46,076 bases of DNA from Oscillospiraceae bacterium (GTDB lineage Bacteria; Bacillota; Clostridia; Oscillospirales; Oscillospiraceae): contig JAFRDM010000078.1 of assembly GCA_017403885.1 (NCBI GenBank), positions 1 through 46,076 on the forward strand, given 5' to 3'. Shown here piece after piece: positions 7,723-15,838 of the stretch (position 1 is the first letter of the stretch; every line of letters starts with the position of its first letter). A model generated the notes under the pieces. It was not told the DNA's origin. It did not search any database and saw only the letters and a list, made by a program, of their open reading frames with translations. The position numbers and the translations under genes are program-made.

Positions 7723-9064
7723 GCGGCGCCTTCTGGAAAAGGCCAGACGTTTGCGCATTGAGATCGGGATGCTGGAAGCGGCGCGCGAACTGCAGATCGA
7801 AAAGGCCGCGGCCAAAAAAGCTGCGCGTTCGGCTGAGCGCGCGCGTGCCGCCGGGCGGGAGCTTGCGGAGAAAAGCTTTGAAAAGCTCGGTGCGGACGAG
7901 ATCCGCCGCGCGATCACAGAGAAGCGGCTGCGTGAGGAAAACGAACGCTATGCGGCGCTTCGCAAGGAGATCCTGCTCAGCGGCTATCTGCTGAGCGACA
8001 AAGACAACGAGGCGCTTGCCGATGCGCATACGGCGCGCCTGGAGCGTATTCGTGAAAACACGGCCGCCGAGCTGTCAGAGCTGTCCAATCCCGCACAGGG
8101 ACAGCTTCCCATTCCGACTGTGGACGAGCCGGAAGAGACTTCCTCTGCCGAAGCGATCCGAGCCAGGTTCGATGAACAGATCAGTCAAGCGCGAAAGCGT
8201 CTCCGGGAGGTCGAGCGGCGACTGGAATCCGGCGCGGCATCGACGGAGCGCACCGAGCTGGAAGAGGGCCTTGTCCTGAGTGTAAAGGAACTCAAAATGT
8301 ACTTCGGCGGCGTTAAGGCTGTCGACGGACTGAGCTTCGATGTGCGCGAGGGTGAGATCTTCGGCCTGATCGGTCCGAACGGCGCGGGCAAAACCACGGT
8401 TTTCAACTGTATCACTCAGTTTTACAAGCCCACGGGCGGAAAACTGCTGTTCCGCGGAAGGGAAAACGAAGTCCTGGATCTGACGAAAGAGAAGGTGCAC
8501 GACGTTATCCTGCACGGCATCGTCAGAACCTTCCAGAACGTGGAGGTCGTGCCGGAGCTGACGGTACTGGAAAACCTTCTGATCGCCGGACACCGCCAGT
8601 ATTCCTCCGGGATCGCGGCCAGCGCGCTGCATCTGCCAAAGCTGCGGCGCGAAGAGGAGATCATCCGCCGCAAAGCCGAAAAGGTCCTGCAGTTCATGGG
8701 ACTTACCGCTTTTTCCGGCGCGTACGCTTTCGGCCTGCCCTATGGCATCCTCAAGAAAATTGAGATCGCGCGCACCCTGATGTGCTCTCCGCGTCTCATT
8801 ATCCTCGACGAGCCGGCGGCCGGCCTCAACGACGCGGAGACCGCGGAGCTTGCGTCGCTGATCCGGCGCATCCGCGACGAATACCGCTGCACGATCCTGC
8901 TGGTCGAGCATGACATGGGTCTGGTGATGGACGTCTGCGACAGGATCTGCGCGATCTCCTTCGGCAAGCTGCTGGCTTTCGGCACGCCCGAGGAGATCCA
9001 GACCGATCCGAACGTACAGCAGGCGTATCTCGGCGTAGAGGAGGATGACGATGGCACTGCTTGA
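7703..9064 (+). CDS. livG: LivG-type ABC ATPase with a long N-terminal coiled-coil extension
   Basis: A 453-residue protein. ATG 7703 follows AAGGAGG (7686-7692) and lies inside livM. Residues 1-190 are not part of any LivG I know. They are a Lys/Arg/Glu/Ala-rich region with heptad-like helices (ERRLLEKARRLRIEIGMLEA; later QISQARKRLREVERRLES), split by a Pro-rich break near 135-145. The ATPase domain starts near 192. Walker A is GPNGAGKT (224-231), the Q-loop Gln lies in RTFQN, and Walker B is LIILDEP (365-371), followed by AAGLN and the VEHDM switch His. The signature, usually LSYGQ, is LPYGI here. It should pair with LivF to drive the importer. Confidence 0.87.
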   Translation: MSATRAERRLLEKARRLRIEIGMLEAARELQIEKAAAKKAARSAERARAAGRELAEKSFEKLGADEIRRAITEKRLREENERYAALRKEILLSGYLLSDKDNEALADAHTARLERIRENTAAELSELSNPAQGQLPIPTVDEPEETSSAEAIRARFDEQISQARKRLREVERRLESGAASTERTELEEGLVLSVKELKMYFGGVKAVDGLSFDVREGEIFGLIGPNGAGKTTVFNCITQFYKPTGGKLLFRGRENEVLDLTKEKVHDVILHGIVRTFQNVEVVPELTVLENLLIAGHRQYSSGIAASALHLPKLRREEEIIRRKAEKVLQFMGLTAFSGAYAFGLPYGILKKIEIARTLMCSPRLIILDEPAAGLNDAETAELASLIRRIRDEYRCTILLVEHDMGLVMDVCDRICAISFGKLLAFGTPEEIQTDPNVQQAYLGVEEDDDGTA

Positions 9065-9770
9065 AATCAGAAACCTCAAGGTCAACTACGGCCCCATCCA
9101 GGCTGTCCGGGGGATCGACATCACGGTGGAAGAGGGCGGTATCGTCGCGCTCCTCGGCGCCAACGGCGCGGGCAAGACCACCACGCTTCGCACGGTCAGC
9201 GGCGTCATCAAGCCCAGCGGCGGCAGCATCCAGCTCGCCGGGCAGGAAATCTCCCAGCTTCGGGCCTGCAAGGTCGCGCGCATGGGGATCAATATGTCCC
9301 CGGAGGGCCGCCTTGTCTTTGCCGGGCTGACGGTGGAGGAAAACCTGCGCGCCGGCGCCTACTGCATCCGCTCCCGCGCGGAGACCGAGAAGAATATGAA
9401 GCGCGTCCTCACGCTGTTCCCGCGGCTGGAGGAGCGACTGCGCCAGCAGGCCGGAACGCTCTCCGGCGGCGAGCAGCAGATGCTCGCCATTGCCAGAGCG
9501 CTCATGGCCAGCCCCAAGCTGCTGATGCTTGACGAACCGAGTCTCGGCCTCGCGCCGCTGGTCATCAAGGACATCTTCCGCACGCTGCAGGAGATACGCA
9601 ACGAGGGGACCACGATCCTGATCGTGGAGCAGAACGCGCTCGCAACGCTCAAGATCGCGGATTACGCCTATGTATTGGAGCTCGGCAAGATCAGCATGCA
9701 GGGCCCCGCGGAAGAGCTCATCCACGACGAAAAACTGATCGAGGCTTATCTCGGCGACAAAAAATCGTAA
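9051..9770 (+). CDS. livF: LivF-type ABC ATPase
   Basis: A 239-residue ATPase of normal LivF length. ATG 9051 is preferred over ATG 9045 because GAGGAGG ends at 9043. It has Walker A GANGAGKT, the LivF hallmark NMSPEGRLVFAGLTVEENL, signature LSGGEQQ, Walker B LLMLDEP followed by SLGLAP, and switch region VEQNA. It overlaps livG by 14 bases. It is the second nucleotide-binding subunit of the importer. Confidence 0.92.
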   Translation: MALLEIRNLKVNYGPIQAVRGIDITVEEGGIVALLGANGAGKTTTLRTVSGVIKPSGGSIQLAGQEISQLRACKVARMGINMSPEGRLVFAGLTVEENLRAGAYCIRSRAETEKNMKRVLTLFPRLEERLRQQAGTLSGGEQQMLAIARALMASPKLLMLDEPSLGLAPLVIKDIFRTLQEIRNEGTTILIVEQNALATLKIADYAYVLELGKISMQGPAEELIHDEKLIEAYLGDKKS

Positions 9771-9819
9771 TCAGTCGCGAAAGCGATAAAAAAACAGGAA
9801 AAAATAAGGAGGAACAAAC

Positions 9820-11247
9820 ATGAAAAAACTGCTGGCACTCCTGCTCGTGTTCGCACTCTGCCTTTCTCTGGCGGCCTGCGGAAGCGGCCTGACCAATGAG
9901 CCGAGCACCCCGGCTGACAAACCCGCGGATCAGCCGACCCAGGCGGACAAGCCCGCCGACACCCCTGCGGACAAGCCCGCCGACACTCCCGCTGACGAGC
10001 CCGCGCCCGCGGGCGACGGCTACGCGCCTTTCGTTCCGGTGCAGGGCGTGGACGACAGTACGATCCTCGTCGGCAACACGGCGGCTACGACCGGCGCTTT
10101 CGCCACGGTCGGCATTCCGTTCAACGCCGGCATGGAGGCCGCCTTCAAGGCCTACAACGACGCCGGCGGCTTTGACGGCCGTTCCATCCAGCTCATCCAC
10201 TATGACGACGGCTTTGACGCCGCGCAGGGCCTGACCTACACGCAGACCCTCGTCGAGACCGACCACGTCTTCGCCATCGTCGGCCACTTCGGCACCAACA
10301 CCGTCGGCGCGACGCTCGACTACCTCAAGCAGATGGGCATCCCCATGGTCTATGCCGCCACCGGTATCGCGGAGCTCTATCAGGAGGGCGCGACCGGCAA
10401 CGACAAGGTCATCTACCCCGTGCAGCCCATCTACAACTCCGAAGGCCGCGTGCTGCTGGCCCGCGCGCTCGCTCCCGCTGAGGGCGGCATGGGTCTCGGC
10501 GGCACGAAGATCGGCGTGATCTCCACGACGGACGACGCCGGCGTCGGTCTCCTTTACGGCGTGATGAAGCAGAACGAGACGCTCAACGCCGATATCGTCT
10601 ATCAGGAAGTTGACGCGGCGGCCACCGACTACTCCGCGGCTGTGAACGTGCTGAAGAACGCCGGCTGCGACGTGGTCGTCGCCTGCATGAACCAGGCGCC
10701 GCTCGCGATCCTCATGTCTTCGATGCGCGACGCCAACTTCAACGCGAACGTCGTCACCTCCTATGTCAACGCCTCCGCCGTCACGCTCGGAGCTTTCGTT
10801 GAGAACGGCTCCGTGACGGAAGACCGCCGCGTCTACTCCACGGCCTGGCTCGACACCAGCACCGAGGAAGGCATGGCCGGCTATCTCGAGTTCTACGCCG
10901 CGATGAGCGCCTGGGAGCTTGCCAACGGCGGCTCCGGCAATGACAATGCCCTTAACTCCTACGCCATGGCCGGTTACATCGCCGGCAGCCTCTTCGTCCA
11001 GGCGCTGCAGGCTCTGCATGATCAGGGCCTCGAGCTCAACTGGGCCAACTTCAACGACGTCATGGAAGCCACCGACTTCATGATCCCCATGGGCGGCGAG
11101 ATCAACTTCCACAACGGCGACCGTCTGGCCATCACCTCTCTGGCACTGAACACCATCTCCCTCGAGCCGGGCGAGAGCGGCTACTACGAGCTTCAGGTCG
11201 TCAGCCCGATCATGAGCCTCGACGACGTGCTTGCAACGATCCAGTAA
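9820..11247 (+). CDS. Liv-type ABC substrate-binding lipoprotein
   Basis: A 475-residue lipoprotein with lipobox LAAC (Cys at residue 20). A linker of imperfect PADKPAD/TPADKPAD repeats (residues about 27-66) lifts the binding domain off the membrane. The rest is a type I periplasmic-binding fold (Peripla_BP_6), starting TILVGNTAATTGAFATVGIPFN, with HFGTNTVGATLDYLKQMGIP and VISTTDDAGVGLLYG. AGGAGG stands before ATG 9820. It supplies the substrate specificity of the LivHMGF importer. The bound ligand cannot be read from sequence. Confidence 0.9.
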   Translation: MKKLLALLLVFALCLSLAACGSGLTNEPSTPADKPADQPTQADKPADTPADKPADTPADEPAPAGDGYAPFVPVQGVDDSTILVGNTAATTGAFATVGIPFNAGMEAAFKAYNDAGGFDGRSIQLIHYDDGFDAAQGLTYTQTLVETDHVFAIVGHFGTNTVGATLDYLKQMGIPMVYAATGIAELYQEGATGNDKVIYPVQPIYNSEGRVLLARALAPAEGGMGLGGTKIGVISTTDDAGVGLLYGVMKQNETLNADIVYQEVDAAATDYSAAVNVLKNAGCDVVVACMNQAPLAILMSSMRDANFNANVVTSYVNASAVTLGAFVENGSVTEDRRVYSTAWLDTSTEEGMAGYLEFYAAMSAWELANGGSGNDNALNSYAMAGYIAGSLFVQALQALHDQGLELNWANFNDVMEATDFMIPMGGEINFHNGDRLAITSLALNTISLEPGESGYYELQVVSPIMSLDDVLATIQ

Positions 11248-11265
11248 CTGTGTCATAATCGGATA

Positions 11266-11289
11266 GGGCTGCGGCATCTGCCGCAGCCC
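11266..11289 (+). terminator. Intercistronic GC hairpin after the binding-protein gene
   Basis: Complementary arms GGGCTGCGGCA (11266-11276) and TGCCGCAGCCC (11279-11289); in practice about nine base pairs closed by a CATCTG loop. There is no T run. It probably acts as a partial terminator or 3' stabiliser that keeps the binding protein more abundant than downstream enzymes. Confidence 0.5.
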
Positions 11290-11313
11290 AATGCAAAAAT
11301 CGGAGGACAGATC

Positions 11314-12630
11314 ATGGATTATACGTCTAAAATCATCTCTCTGGAAAAGGCTCTGTCGCTTGTAAAAAGCGGCGATACCATCGTCACGGGCCTCGGCGCG
11401 GCCGAGGCGGGCCTGATCATGGAAAACATCCATACACTCAACGGCAAGGTCAAGGACATCCGGATCGTCAACTGCAATCCGTCTCATACCTGCGAGTTCT
11501 ACAAACCCGAATATGCGGAGAACTTCAGCGTGGACGGCTGGTTTTACGCGACGCCGCTGCGCAAGGCTCACGCGCAGGGCAATATGTCTTACATCCCGAA
11601 CAATCTTCATTTTGCGGCCACCAAGTGGCTGTATCGCAACAAGCCCAATATTTTCTGCGCATCGGCTTCCATGCCGGATAAAAATGGCTTCATTTCACTG
11701 TCTACGTCCAACACGTATGAGCGCCGCATGATGGAGGCCGCGGACATCACGATCCTGGAGATCAACCCGAATTTCCCCTTTGTCTACGGGGATGTTGTGA
11801 TTCACTATACAGACGTGGATTATCTTCTGGAAGCGGACTATCCCGTTCCCACGCTTCCCGACGTGCCGTTCAACGACAAGGACCGCGAGATCGGCCGCCT
11901 GATCAGCCAGTATGTGCCGGACGGCGCCTGCCTGCAGCTCGGCATCGGCGGTATTCCCAACGCCGTGGCCGAGTACTTGAAGGAGAAGAACGATCTCGGC
12001 ATCCACACGGAGCTGATCACCAGCGGCATGGCGGAGCTTGTCAAGATGGGTGTTGTCACCAACAAGCGCAAAAACATCAACCGCGGGCAGATGGTTGCCA
12101 CGATGATCCTCGGCAGCAAGGAGCTCTTTGAATTCTGCGATCACAACTCCGGCGTAGCGCTCTATGACGGCGCCTGGGTCAACGATCCCTATACCATCGC
12201 GCAGAACGACAATCAGATCTCGATCAACACGAGCCTGGAGGTCGATCTGACCGGCCAGTGCGCCAGCGAGTCGATCGGCTCGCGCCAGTTCTCCGGCACG
12301 GGCGGCCAGGCGGATACCGCCATCGGCGCTCAGATGTCCAAGGGCGGACGCTCGATCATCGCACTCTACTCCACGGCCATGATCAAGGACAAGGCCACCG
12401 GCGAGCGCCACGAGGTCTCCAAAATTGTTCCGCAGCTGCAGACCGGCGCGGCCGTCAGCCTCTCCCGCAACGACGCGGATCTGATCATCACCGAGTACGG
12501 CGTGGCGGATCTGCGCGGCGCGACCATCAAGGAGCGCGTGGAGAGCCTGATCGCGATCGCGCACCCGAAGTTCCGCGACGAGCTTTGGGATCGCGCTCTC
12601 GAGTGCGGCATCATCGGCAAAAAGTGGTAA
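11314..12630 (+). CDS. Acyl-CoA:carboxylate CoA-transferase (4-hydroxybutyrate/butyrate family)
   Basis: A 438-residue enzyme of the acetyl-CoA hydrolase/transferase family. Typical motifs are LQLGIGGIPNAVAEYL, GIHTELITSGM, INTSLEVDLTGQCASES and FSGTGGQADTAIGAQMSKGG. Glu233 in GIHTE falls close to the position of the catalytic Glu238 known for the 4-hydroxybutyrate CoA-transferase of Clostridium aminobutyricum. The reaction moves CoA from acetyl-CoA or another donor to a free acid. Following the importer directly, it is best read as the activation step for the imported acid. A second, distinct paralogue lies at 26265. Confidence 0.87.
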   Translation: MDYTSKIISLEKALSLVKSGDTIVTGLGAAEAGLIMENIHTLNGKVKDIRIVNCNPSHTCEFYKPEYAENFSVDGWFYATPLRKAHAQGNMSYIPNNLHFAATKWLYRNKPNIFCASASMPDKNGFISLSTSNTYERRMMEAADITILEINPNFPFVYGDVVIHYTDVDYLLEADYPVPTLPDVPFNDKDREIGRLISQYVPDGACLQLGIGGIPNAVAEYLKEKNDLGIHTELITSGMAELVKMGVVTNKRKNINRGQMVATMILGSKELFEFCDHNSGVALYDGAWVNDPYTIAQNDNQISINTSLEVDLTGQCASESIGSRQFSGTGGQADTAIGAQMSKGGRSIIALYSTAMIKDKATGERHEVSKIVPQLQTGAAVSLSRNDADLIITEYGVADLRGATIKERVESLIAIAHPKFRDELWDRALECGIIGKKW

Positions 12631-12636
12631 GACTGT

Positions 12637-13452
12637 ATGGCAACTTTCCGCTTTGAAGGCCGCCAGGTCTACTACGAAACTTACGGACAGGGCAAGCCGC
12701 TGCTCCTGCTGAACGGCATCATGATGTCCTGCGCGAGCTGGAAGGAATTCATCGAGCCGCTGAGCGCCATGAACAGGCTGATCCTCGTGGACATGATGGA
12801 CCAGGGAAAGACGGACAAGCTCCGCGAGGCCTACGACCACGCGGTGCAGGTCTGGCTGGTGCACGCGCTGCTGGAGCACCTGGAGATCGAAAAGCTGTGC
12901 ATTGCCGGTATCTCCTACGGCAGCGAGATCGGGCTGGAATACGCCATCGCTCATCCGGAGAAGGTGGAGCGACTGCTGCTCTTCAATGCGACGGCGGCGA
13001 CCGGGCCGTGGCTCGACGATATCGGCAAGGCGTGGAACCTCGCCTCGAGCGACCCCATGCAGTACTATTACACGGCGATCCCCGTCATCTACTCGCCGCG
13101 CTTCTATACGCAGAACAACGACTGGATGGAGCGGCGGCGCGGACTGCTGGGGCCGGTGTTCGGCAATCGGGAATTCATCGAATCCATGATCCGTCTGACC
13201 AACAGCTCATCCAACTTCGACGTGCGAGACCGGCTCGATCGGGTCCTCTGCCCCACGCTGATCGTCTCCTGCCGACAGGATTATCTGACGCCCGCGGAGG
13301 AGCAGCAGTATCTGGCGGCACACATCCGTGACAGCCACTACGTCATGATCGAGAACAGCGGCCACGCCTCCATGTACGAACAGCCGATGCTGTTCGCCAG
13401 CCTGATCGTCGGCTTTGCCAACGCCGCAAAGGATCGCTATAACATCGTCTGA
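12637..13452 (+). CDS. Alpha/beta hydrolase (first copy)
   Basis: A 271-residue alpha/beta hydrolase. The oxyanion region, normally HG, reads LLLNGIMMSCASW, so the usual His is Asn. Nucleophile elbow GISYGSEIG has Ser near residue 93. The acid lies in VSCRQDYLTP and the His in ENSGHASMYEQP. It starts 6 bases after the CoA-transferase with almost no ribosome site, so it is coupled to it. The fold covers esterases, thioesterases and C-C hydrolases of beta-diketones; which one applies is open. Confidence 0.8.
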   Translation: MATFRFEGRQVYYETYGQGKPLLLLNGIMMSCASWKEFIEPLSAMNRLILVDMMDQGKTDKLREAYDHAVQVWLVHALLEHLEIEKLCIAGISYGSEIGLEYAIAHPEKVERLLLFNATAATGPWLDDIGKAWNLASSDPMQYYYTAIPVIYSPRFYTQNNDWMERRRGLLGPVFGNREFIESMIRLTNSSSNFDVRDRLDRVLCPTLIVSCRQDYLTPAEEQQYLAAHIRDSHYVMIENSGHASMYEQPMLFASLIVGFANAAKDRYNIV

Positions 13453-13481
13453 GGCAGAGGGAAAACCGAATATGCTCTTGT

Positions 13482-13509
13482 TGAATTGACCGATGATCTG
13501 TGTTAAAAT
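13482..13509 (+). promoter_or_regulatory. Possible promoter of the tetR gene
   Basis: TTGAAT (13482-13487), 16 bases, TAAAAT (13504-13509). The gap between the hydrolase and tetR genes is 94 bases. No copy of the 4457/4607 palindrome is present here, so the regulator may not control itself through that site. Confidence 0.4.
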
Positions 13510-13546
13510 AATCCAATCATACTAAAGAGACGGAGCGAATAAACAA

Positions 13547-14254
13547 GTGGACGAACTTCTGAAGATGCCTCAAACCCCCAAAGGAATGGAAACCCTCAAC
13601 AATATCCTTTCCGCTGCCGCGCAGCTCATCTACGAGAAGGGCTATTACGGCGCCAACATCGCAGATATCACCAAGCTGGCCGGCGTGGCGACAGGGACCT
13701 TTTACGTGTATTTCAGCAGCAAGATCAGTCTTTACCGCTACCTTCTGCTGCAGTTCGGACACCAGATCCGAAAGGAAATGTCCCAGAAAACCGCCAACTG
13801 CCAGACGCGGCGCGAAGCGGAGCGCGAGGGTCTCCGGGCATGGCTGGAATACGTCCGCAAGCATCCCTATGTGTACAACATCATTTGGGAATCGCTCTAC
13901 GTCGACCGCAATTTGTTCAAGGAATATTACGAGACCTTCAGCAAAGCGTATTCGTCAGGGCTGTCGCTCGCGCAGGAAAACGGCGAGGTCAAGGACATCG
14001 ACCTCTCGGTCCTGTCCTATATGCTGATGGGTATTTCCAACTTCGTCGGTTTGAAATACTGCCTGCTCGGCGACGGAAGCGCCGACCTCGACACGGTCGT
14101 GGACGAGGCCATGCGCGTGCTGGACGGCGGCATGTTCACGGGAGAAACGCCCGTGAAGAAGGAGCGGGCCGCCAAGCCCCGGAAGGACATGAACTTTCGG
14201 GTCGAGGTGGACTTCGGATTTCTTGAAAACAGAGAACGCGAAGGAGACAAATAA
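13547..14254 (+). CDS. TetR/AcrR-family transcriptional regulator
   Basis: A 235-residue regulator; the start is GTG 13547 after GGAG at 13532-13535. The N-terminal helix-turn-helix spans about residues 18-65, with ILSAAAQLIYEKGYYGANIA and GVATGTFYVYFSSKISLYRY, the standard TetR recognition region. The C-terminal half is a helical ligand-binding and dimer domain, ending in a basic tail. Family members are usually repressors released by a small molecule or acyl-CoA. Placed inside the catabolic locus, it is the best candidate for binding the palindromes at 4457, 4607 and 15805. Confidence 0.9.
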   Translation: MDELLKMPQTPKGMETLNNILSAAAQLIYEKGYYGANIADITKLAGVATGTFYVYFSSKISLYRYLLLQFGHQIRKEMSQKTANCQTRREAEREGLRAWLEYVRKHPYVYNIIWESLYVDRNLFKEYYETFSKAYSSGLSLAQENGEVKDIDLSVLSYMLMGISNFVGLKYCLLGDGSADLDTVVDEAMRVLDGGMFTGETPVKKERAAKPRKDMNFRVEVDFGFLENREREGDK

Positions 14255-14256
14255 GC

Positions 14257-15279
14257 ATGTTTTATGAAGTACAAAAGGCAGAGACTTCCCGTCTGACGAC
14301 CGCCTTTTACCACGCCGGCAAGGCGGGGCTGCCGAAGCTGATGCTCATCCACGGCAACGCCTCCTCGGCCAAGTTTTATCTTCCGCTGATGAAGCGGCTG
14401 GAGGATCGCTTTGAGCTCGTGGCTCCTGACCTGCGCGGGTTTGGCGATACCGAGCCCAAGCCCATCGACGCCCGCCGCGGTATGCGCGACTTCTCCGACG
14501 ATGTGGACGCCCTGGCCGAGACGCTCGGCTGGGAGCGCTTCAGCCTGCTCGGCTGGTCCATGGGAGGCGGCGTTGCGATGCAGTACGCCATCGACCACAG
14601 CGAAAAGCTGGAGAGCCTGATCCTGGAGGCTCCGCTCTCTCCCTTCGGCTTTGGCGGCACCTACGGCGAGGACGGCAAAAAGCTCCAGCCGGTCGGCCTG
14701 GCCAGCGGAGGCGGCTGCGCCAACGCGCAGCTGATCGCCTGCCTGCAGAGCGGCGAGCGCAGCTTCATCGCGCAGACCATCGATGGCGTATATGTCGCGC
14801 CGCCGTATCAGATCGACCCGGAGCTCAAGGAGATGTTCATCGACAGCGTGCTGTCCACCCGTGTCGGCGACGGTCTGTATCCCGGCGACAAGACGGCGGC
14901 CCCCGTATGGCCCTTCTTTGCCGCGGGAGAAAACGGCGTCTGCAACACGATGGCTCCCAACTACTGCGATCTTTCCCCGATCGCGGAGATCCCCAACAAA
15001 CCCCCGATCCTCTGGATCCGTGGCGCGTCGGATATCATGGTTTCTGACACAAGCCTGATGGACCTGGCCTGGCTCGGACAGCTTGGTTATGTGCCGGGCT
15101 GGCCCGGCGCGGAAGCCTGTCCGCCGCAGCCCATGCTGAGCCAGACGCGCTATGTGCTTGAGAAGTACAAGGCCAACGGAGGCAAATATGAGGAGGTCGT
15201 CATCGCGGGCGGACACGGTCCGATGCTCGACAACGAGGACGGCTTCGTTGCGGAGCTCCTGCGTTTCCTCAGCGAATAA
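14257..15279 (+). CDS. Alpha/beta hydrolase (second copy)
   Basis: A 340-residue alpha/beta hydrolase starting 2 bases after tetR, with GAAGGAG upstream. It has the oxyanion motif LIHGNASSAKFY, nucleophile elbow GWSMGGG (Ser near 104), a likely acid in RGASDIMVSD and the His in AGGHGPML near the C-terminus. A long cap insert separates the core halves (residues about 130-255). It is only distantly related to the hydrolase at 12637, so two different hydrolytic steps, or one on each side of CoA activation, are likely. Substrate unknown. Confidence 0.83.
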   Translation: MFYEVQKAETSRLTTAFYHAGKAGLPKLMLIHGNASSAKFYLPLMKRLEDRFELVAPDLRGFGDTEPKPIDARRGMRDFSDDVDALAETLGWERFSLLGWSMGGGVAMQYAIDHSEKLESLILEAPLSPFGFGGTYGEDGKKLQPVGLASGGGCANAQLIACLQSGERSFIAQTIDGVYVAPPYQIDPELKEMFIDSVLSTRVGDGLYPGDKTAAPVWPFFAAGENGVCNTMAPNYCDLSPIAEIPNKPPILWIRGASDIMVSDTSLMDLAWLGQLGYVPGWPGAEACPPQPMLSQTRYVLEKYKANGGKYEEVVIAGGHGPMLDNEDGFVAELLRFLSE

Positions 15280-15299
15280 AAACAGAAAGGCGATGCCTA

Positions 15300-15764
15300 T
15301 TGAAAGCGGTTTATGCCGGAAGCTTTGACTGCTATACAAACGGGCATCACGATATCGTGCGAAAAGCCAGCCGTCTGTTCGACGAGGTGCACATCGTCAT
15401 CGCGGTCAATTCCGCGAAGAAACGGAGCTATCCCGCCGAACAGATGGCCGAGGCCATCCGCGCGGCTTTGGAGCGCGAAGAGCTCTCCAACTGCAAGGTC
15501 AGCATTTACAGCGGTATCGTTGCGGAGTATTGCCGCGAGCATGAGATCGACTATTTCATTCGCGGGCTGCGCAACAACCTCGACTACAACTATGAGGAAA
15601 ACGTGGCCAATGTGAACAAGCTGATTATGCCGGACATGGACACCATTTATTTTCGCGCGGTAGCGCCCGCGATCTCCTCCTCCATGGTGCGCGAGCTGCA
15701 CTCCTTCGGCAAGGACGTATCCGCGTACGTCCCTGCCGAGGTGTGGGAGAGGATCAAGGCATAG
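15300..15764 (+). CDS. Phosphopantetheine adenylyltransferase-like protein (CoaD paralogue)
   Basis: A 154-residue nucleotidyltransferase. The start is TTG 15300, with AGAAAGG about 10 bases upstream. N-terminal YAGSFDCYTNGHHDIV carries the T/HxGH nucleotide-binding motif, FIRGLRNNLDYNYEENVANVN matches the CoaD phosphopantetheine region, and ISSSMVREL matches the C-terminal ISS-S motif. CoaD forms dephospho-CoA from 4-phosphopantetheine and ATP. It is clearly divergent from textbook CoaD, for example SFDCYTNG instead of SFDPxTNG. In this operon it could supply CoA for acid activation or have changed substrate. Whether the genome has another coaD cannot be seen. Confidence 0.78.
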   Translation: MKAVYAGSFDCYTNGHHDIVRKASRLFDEVHIVIAVNSAKKRSYPAEQMAEAIRAALEREELSNCKVSIYSGIVAEYCREHEIDYFIRGLRNNLDYNYEENVANVNKLIMPDMDTIYFRAVAPAISSSMVRELHSFGKDVSAYVPAEVWERIKA

Positions 15765-15804
15765 CGTCAAGCGGAACAAAGACATATTTTTTTACCCGTA
15801 AAAC

Positions 15805-15818
15805 TGAATGACAATTCA
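15805..15818. promoter_or_regulatory. Third operator-like palindrome, before the acyl-CoA dehydrogenase
   Basis: TGAATGACAATTCA has the same TGAA-N6-TTCA layout as the core TGAATAGCAGTTCA of the sites at 4457 and 4607 (11 of 14 bases equal). It sits in the 74-base gap before the dehydrogenase gene. It suggests that acd-etfBA belongs to the same regulon. Confidence 0.6.
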
Positions 15819-15838
15819 TATTGAAAAGGAGAGTACTC

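Noticed and set aside
9896-10234. Pro/Arg/Ser-rich frame overlapping the start of the binding-protein gene
   Set aside because: It is the +1 frame shadow of the PADKPAD repeat linker, without start signals.
9718-11610. A 630-codon open frame on the minus strand opposite the binding-protein gene
   Set aside because: It lies antisense to a gene with lipobox, binding fold and ribosome site. The His/Val/Asp-rich translation matches no family.
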